Of a stretch of 64,000 bases of DNA, positions 62,431-64,000 are shown piece after piece. The stretch spans positions 62,001 to 126,000 of the forward strand of contig JAGYIE010000001.1 in assembly GCA_018402765.1 (NCBI GenBank), read 5' to 3'. The DNA is from Vicingaceae bacterium. Lineage in GTDB: Bacteria; Bacteroidota; Bacteroidia; Flavobacteriales_E; Vicingaceae. The first letter of the stretch is position 1. The number at the start of each line of letters is the position of its first letter. A program made the translations under genes and the position numbers. The notes below the pieces were generated by a model. The model saw only the letters and a program-made list of their open reading frames with translations, was not told the DNA's origin and made no database searches.

Positions 62431-62955
62431 ATGAAATTCTCATTACTAATTACAGTTTTAATGTTTATCATTTCTGCTTGTAATAGCCAAGAGCAAAAAA
62501 AAGAATTGCCATACACCACTAAAGCTGATTTTGAAGAGTCAATGATTCAGTCACACAAACGCTTTATAGAAAAAACTTCTATAGCTATTACCGCTTATAT
62601 TGATAGTTCAGACCATAACTTTTTTTCTTCGGGCACAGGACTTCGCTATGCAATTCTTAAAAAGGGATTTGGGGCACAACCTAAAAAGGGGAATGAAGTA
62701 AAAATTAATTACACGATTCAGTTTTTAGACGGAGAAGCTGTGATGGAGTTTGACACACCTAAGTCAATTTCTTTTTTTATAGAACAATCTGATGTAGAGA
62801 CAGGTATGCATGAAGCGCTCCAATTAATGAAGGTTGGCGAGAAAACAGAATTTATATTCCCACCTCATTTAGCATTTGGTATAAGTGGCAATAGAAATGG
62901 TATTCCTCCTCAGTCTACTTTAGTGTATACAATTGAACTTGAAGCTATCCGATGA
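62431..62955 (+). CDS. gldI: GldI-like FKBP-type peptidyl-prolyl isomerase lipoprotein
   Basis: About 174 residues from the ATG at 62431. The signal MKFSLLITVLMFIISAC has a lipobox with Cys17. The C-terminal FKBP domain runs from GLRYAILKKGFGAQPKKGNEVKINYTI to IPPQSTLVYTIELEAI, with a GMHEALQLMKVGEKTEFIFPP core. The position right after a DHH phosphoesterase gene and the lipoprotein form match GldI of gliding flavobacteria, but without further gld genes here gliding itself cannot be claimed. Confidence 0.78.
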   Translation: MKFSLLITVLMFIISACNSQEQKKELPYTTKADFEESMIQSHKRFIEKTSIAITAYIDSSDHNFFSSGTGLRYAILKKGFGAQPKKGNEVKINYTIQFLDGEAVMEFDTPKSISFFIEQSDVETGMHEALQLMKVGEKTEFIFPPHLAFGISGNRNGIPPQSTLVYTIELEAIR

Positions 62956-63824
62956 GAAAAATCATTTATTTGGGAATAGCAATACTCATGTTTTCATGTA
63001 ATCGAGAAACTAAAAAGTTCGATATCTTAAATGACCAGTCAACTTATCAGTTGATTGCATTTGATGGAAATAGGGTTAAACCAACAGAAGGTCAATACGT
63101 AGCCACTTATTTAACCATAGTTGATTCATTAGGTGATACCATTCATTATGTCCCTTCGTATCATTATTTTATTGAATATTATAATGAGTCCCCAATTTAT
63201 GAAATTTTGAGTGAGCTATCTATTGGAGATTCTGCTCATTTTCAGGTTTCTGAAGGGCAACTTTATGATGCCTTTAGTTTTAATCGATTAATCGAAGGCA
63301 GTAAAAATAAGGTAGAATTGAGGATTAGGGCTGAGTATTTGGTTAATGAAGATCGGGTAAAGGACACCCTTATGGAAGAGCTAAGCCAACGAATTGAATC
63401 AGAGAAACAATTAATTTGGAATTATTTGAATAATGATGTTGATCCCCAGGCTTACTATGAACAATTAGGTTTATACAAGAAAAATACGCTAAAGTCGATA
63501 GAAGGAATCCAAATTAAAATGGGTGATCAGGTTACCTTAGAATATGAAGGCAGCTTTTTGAACGGATATGTATTTGATAAAAAATATGGTCCTGACGCTT
63601 TGGAAATTACCTATGGGATGAGTGATCAAATTCTTTCGGGATTAAGTATCGGAATTAAAGGAATGCGAGCAGGCGAAAGTGTGAAAATTATATTACCTTC
63701 GCACTATGCTTTTGGAGCGAGAGGTTCAATTAAAGGTATTGTTCCGCCTTATACTCCGGTAGTTTATAATTTATCTATAAAAAACGTAACACGTACAGAC
63801 AACAATGAAAAAGAACGTAATTAA
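62952..63824 (+). CDS. FKBP-type peptidyl-prolyl isomerase lipoprotein
   Basis: A 290-residue protein. Lipoprotein signal MRKIIYLGIAILMFSC with Cys16. It appears to have two FKBP-like halves: a degenerate one (about 40-135, YVATYLTIVDSLGDTIHYVPS) and a complete C-terminal one (about 190-285, GDQVTLEYEGSFLNGYVFD...GLSIGIKGMRAGESVKIILPSHYAFGARG...PPYTPVVYNLSI). The start overlaps the gldI stop by ATGA. Probably a periplasmic folding factor. Confidence 0.87.
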   Translation: MRKIIYLGIAILMFSCNRETKKFDILNDQSTYQLIAFDGNRVKPTEGQYVATYLTIVDSLGDTIHYVPSYHYFIEYYNESPIYEILSELSIGDSAHFQVSEGQLYDAFSFNRLIEGSKNKVELRIRAEYLVNEDRVKDTLMEELSQRIESEKQLIWNYLNNDVDPQAYYEQLGLYKKNTLKSIEGIQIKMGDQVTLEYEGSFLNGYVFDKKYGPDALEITYGMSDQILSGLSIGIKGMRAGESVKIILPSHYAFGARGSIKGIVPPYTPVVYNLSIKNVTRTDNNEKERN

Positions 63825-64000
63825 AGGTATTTCAGCTGGATTAATTTTATCAGTAGCGATGATATCATGTGGTGAAAAACCTGAATATCCTGGTTTTTCT
63901 AAAATAGAGGAAGGATTGTTTATCAAATACGAATCAAGAGTAGAAGGTGAGCGAGAAGTAGAGTTTGGAGATATTTTAAGTATGGATTTAAAATATGGCA
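63805..64000 (+). CDS. Third FKBP-like lipoprotein, 3' end outside the window
   Basis: A frame starting with ATG at 63805, overlapping the preceding gene by 20 bp, open to the window end (65 codons). The signal MKKNVIKGISAGLILSVAMISC has a lipobox Cys at 22. The following text (FSKIEEGLFIKYESRVEGE..., FGDILSMDLKYG) looks like the beginning of an FKBP-type domain. It is too short for the ORF list. Its call as an isomerase is tentative. Confidence 0.65.
   Translation, partial: MKKNVIKGISAGLILSVAMISCGEKPEYPGFSKIEEGLFIKYESRVEGEREVEFGDILSMDLKYG

Overview
The window looks like chromosomal DNA of a Bacteroidota bacterium, most likely of the order Flavobacteriales. The reasons are: A+T-rich sequence; promoter-like TAnnTTTG boxes; little sign of Shine-Dalgarno sequences but many stop/start overlaps of the TAATG type; a fused CcoN-CcoO cbb3 oxidase; a PorP/SprF protein next to an OmpA/PD40 protein (type IX secretion type); a GldI-like lipoprotein; and S16 with a long Ala/Glu tail. 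No rRNA, CRISPR array, intact insertion sequence or prophage was seen. The gene content is mostly core.

Layout. 1-7 kb: end of a membrane protein gene, miaE-like hydroxylase, msrB-msrA, then a coupled rpsP-rimM-trmN6-nitroreductase-AHSA1 operon and aroQ with a small exported protein. 7-10 kb: xerD-like recombinase, maf, a UbiA-family prenyltransferase and a tRNA-Met. 10-16 kb: START-like protein and an envelope operon (LptF/G permease, two GT4 glycosyltransferases, dapD, GT9). 16-24 kb on the minus strand: PGPGW protein, two rhomboids, mutL, smpB, class III aminotransferase, and an ECF sigma / putative anti-sigma / Spy-like operon. 24-28.7 kb: split transketolase with a VWA-domain gene between its halves; ychF. 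28.8-34.1 kb: five packed genes (sodium symporter, GNAT, M20 amidohydrolase, alanine racemase, ornithine-racemase-like enzyme), followed by a decayed SGNH hydrolase. 34.8-42.1 kb: mixed genes, including a DCC-family protein, beta-lactamase-fold hydrolase, QueD, nitronate monooxygenase, ssb, an alpha/beta hydrolase and two degraded or truncated stretches. 42.1-53.8 kb: respiratory block with cbb3 oxidase (ccoS-ccoNO-ccoQ-ccoP-ccoG-ccoH-safE), a PLP decarboxylase at the operon end, an atypical cysteine-dioxygenase-like cupin, a CcoI-type copper ATPase and an Fnr-family regulator. 53.8-64 kb: HEAT-like protein, lipoprotein, CIA30-like protein, PorP/OmpA pair, yebC, DEAD-box helicase, and a DHH phosphoesterase followed by three FKBP-type lipoproteins (last one cut by the window end).

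The most striking regulatory observation is in the respiratory block. Three promoters (ccoS operon, the cupin, and the copper ATPase / fnr divergent region) each carry an ATGAyAwTTGTCA-type dyad. In all three the distance from the dyad centre to the last G of a TAnnTTTG-like box is 36.5 bp, the geometry expected of an Fnr-type class II activator. Other items worth following are the racemase cassette, a strong terminator facing away from any known gene at about 58.9 kb (possible small RNA), helically phased CGTTT repeats upstream of ssb, and the VWA gene inside the transketolase pair.
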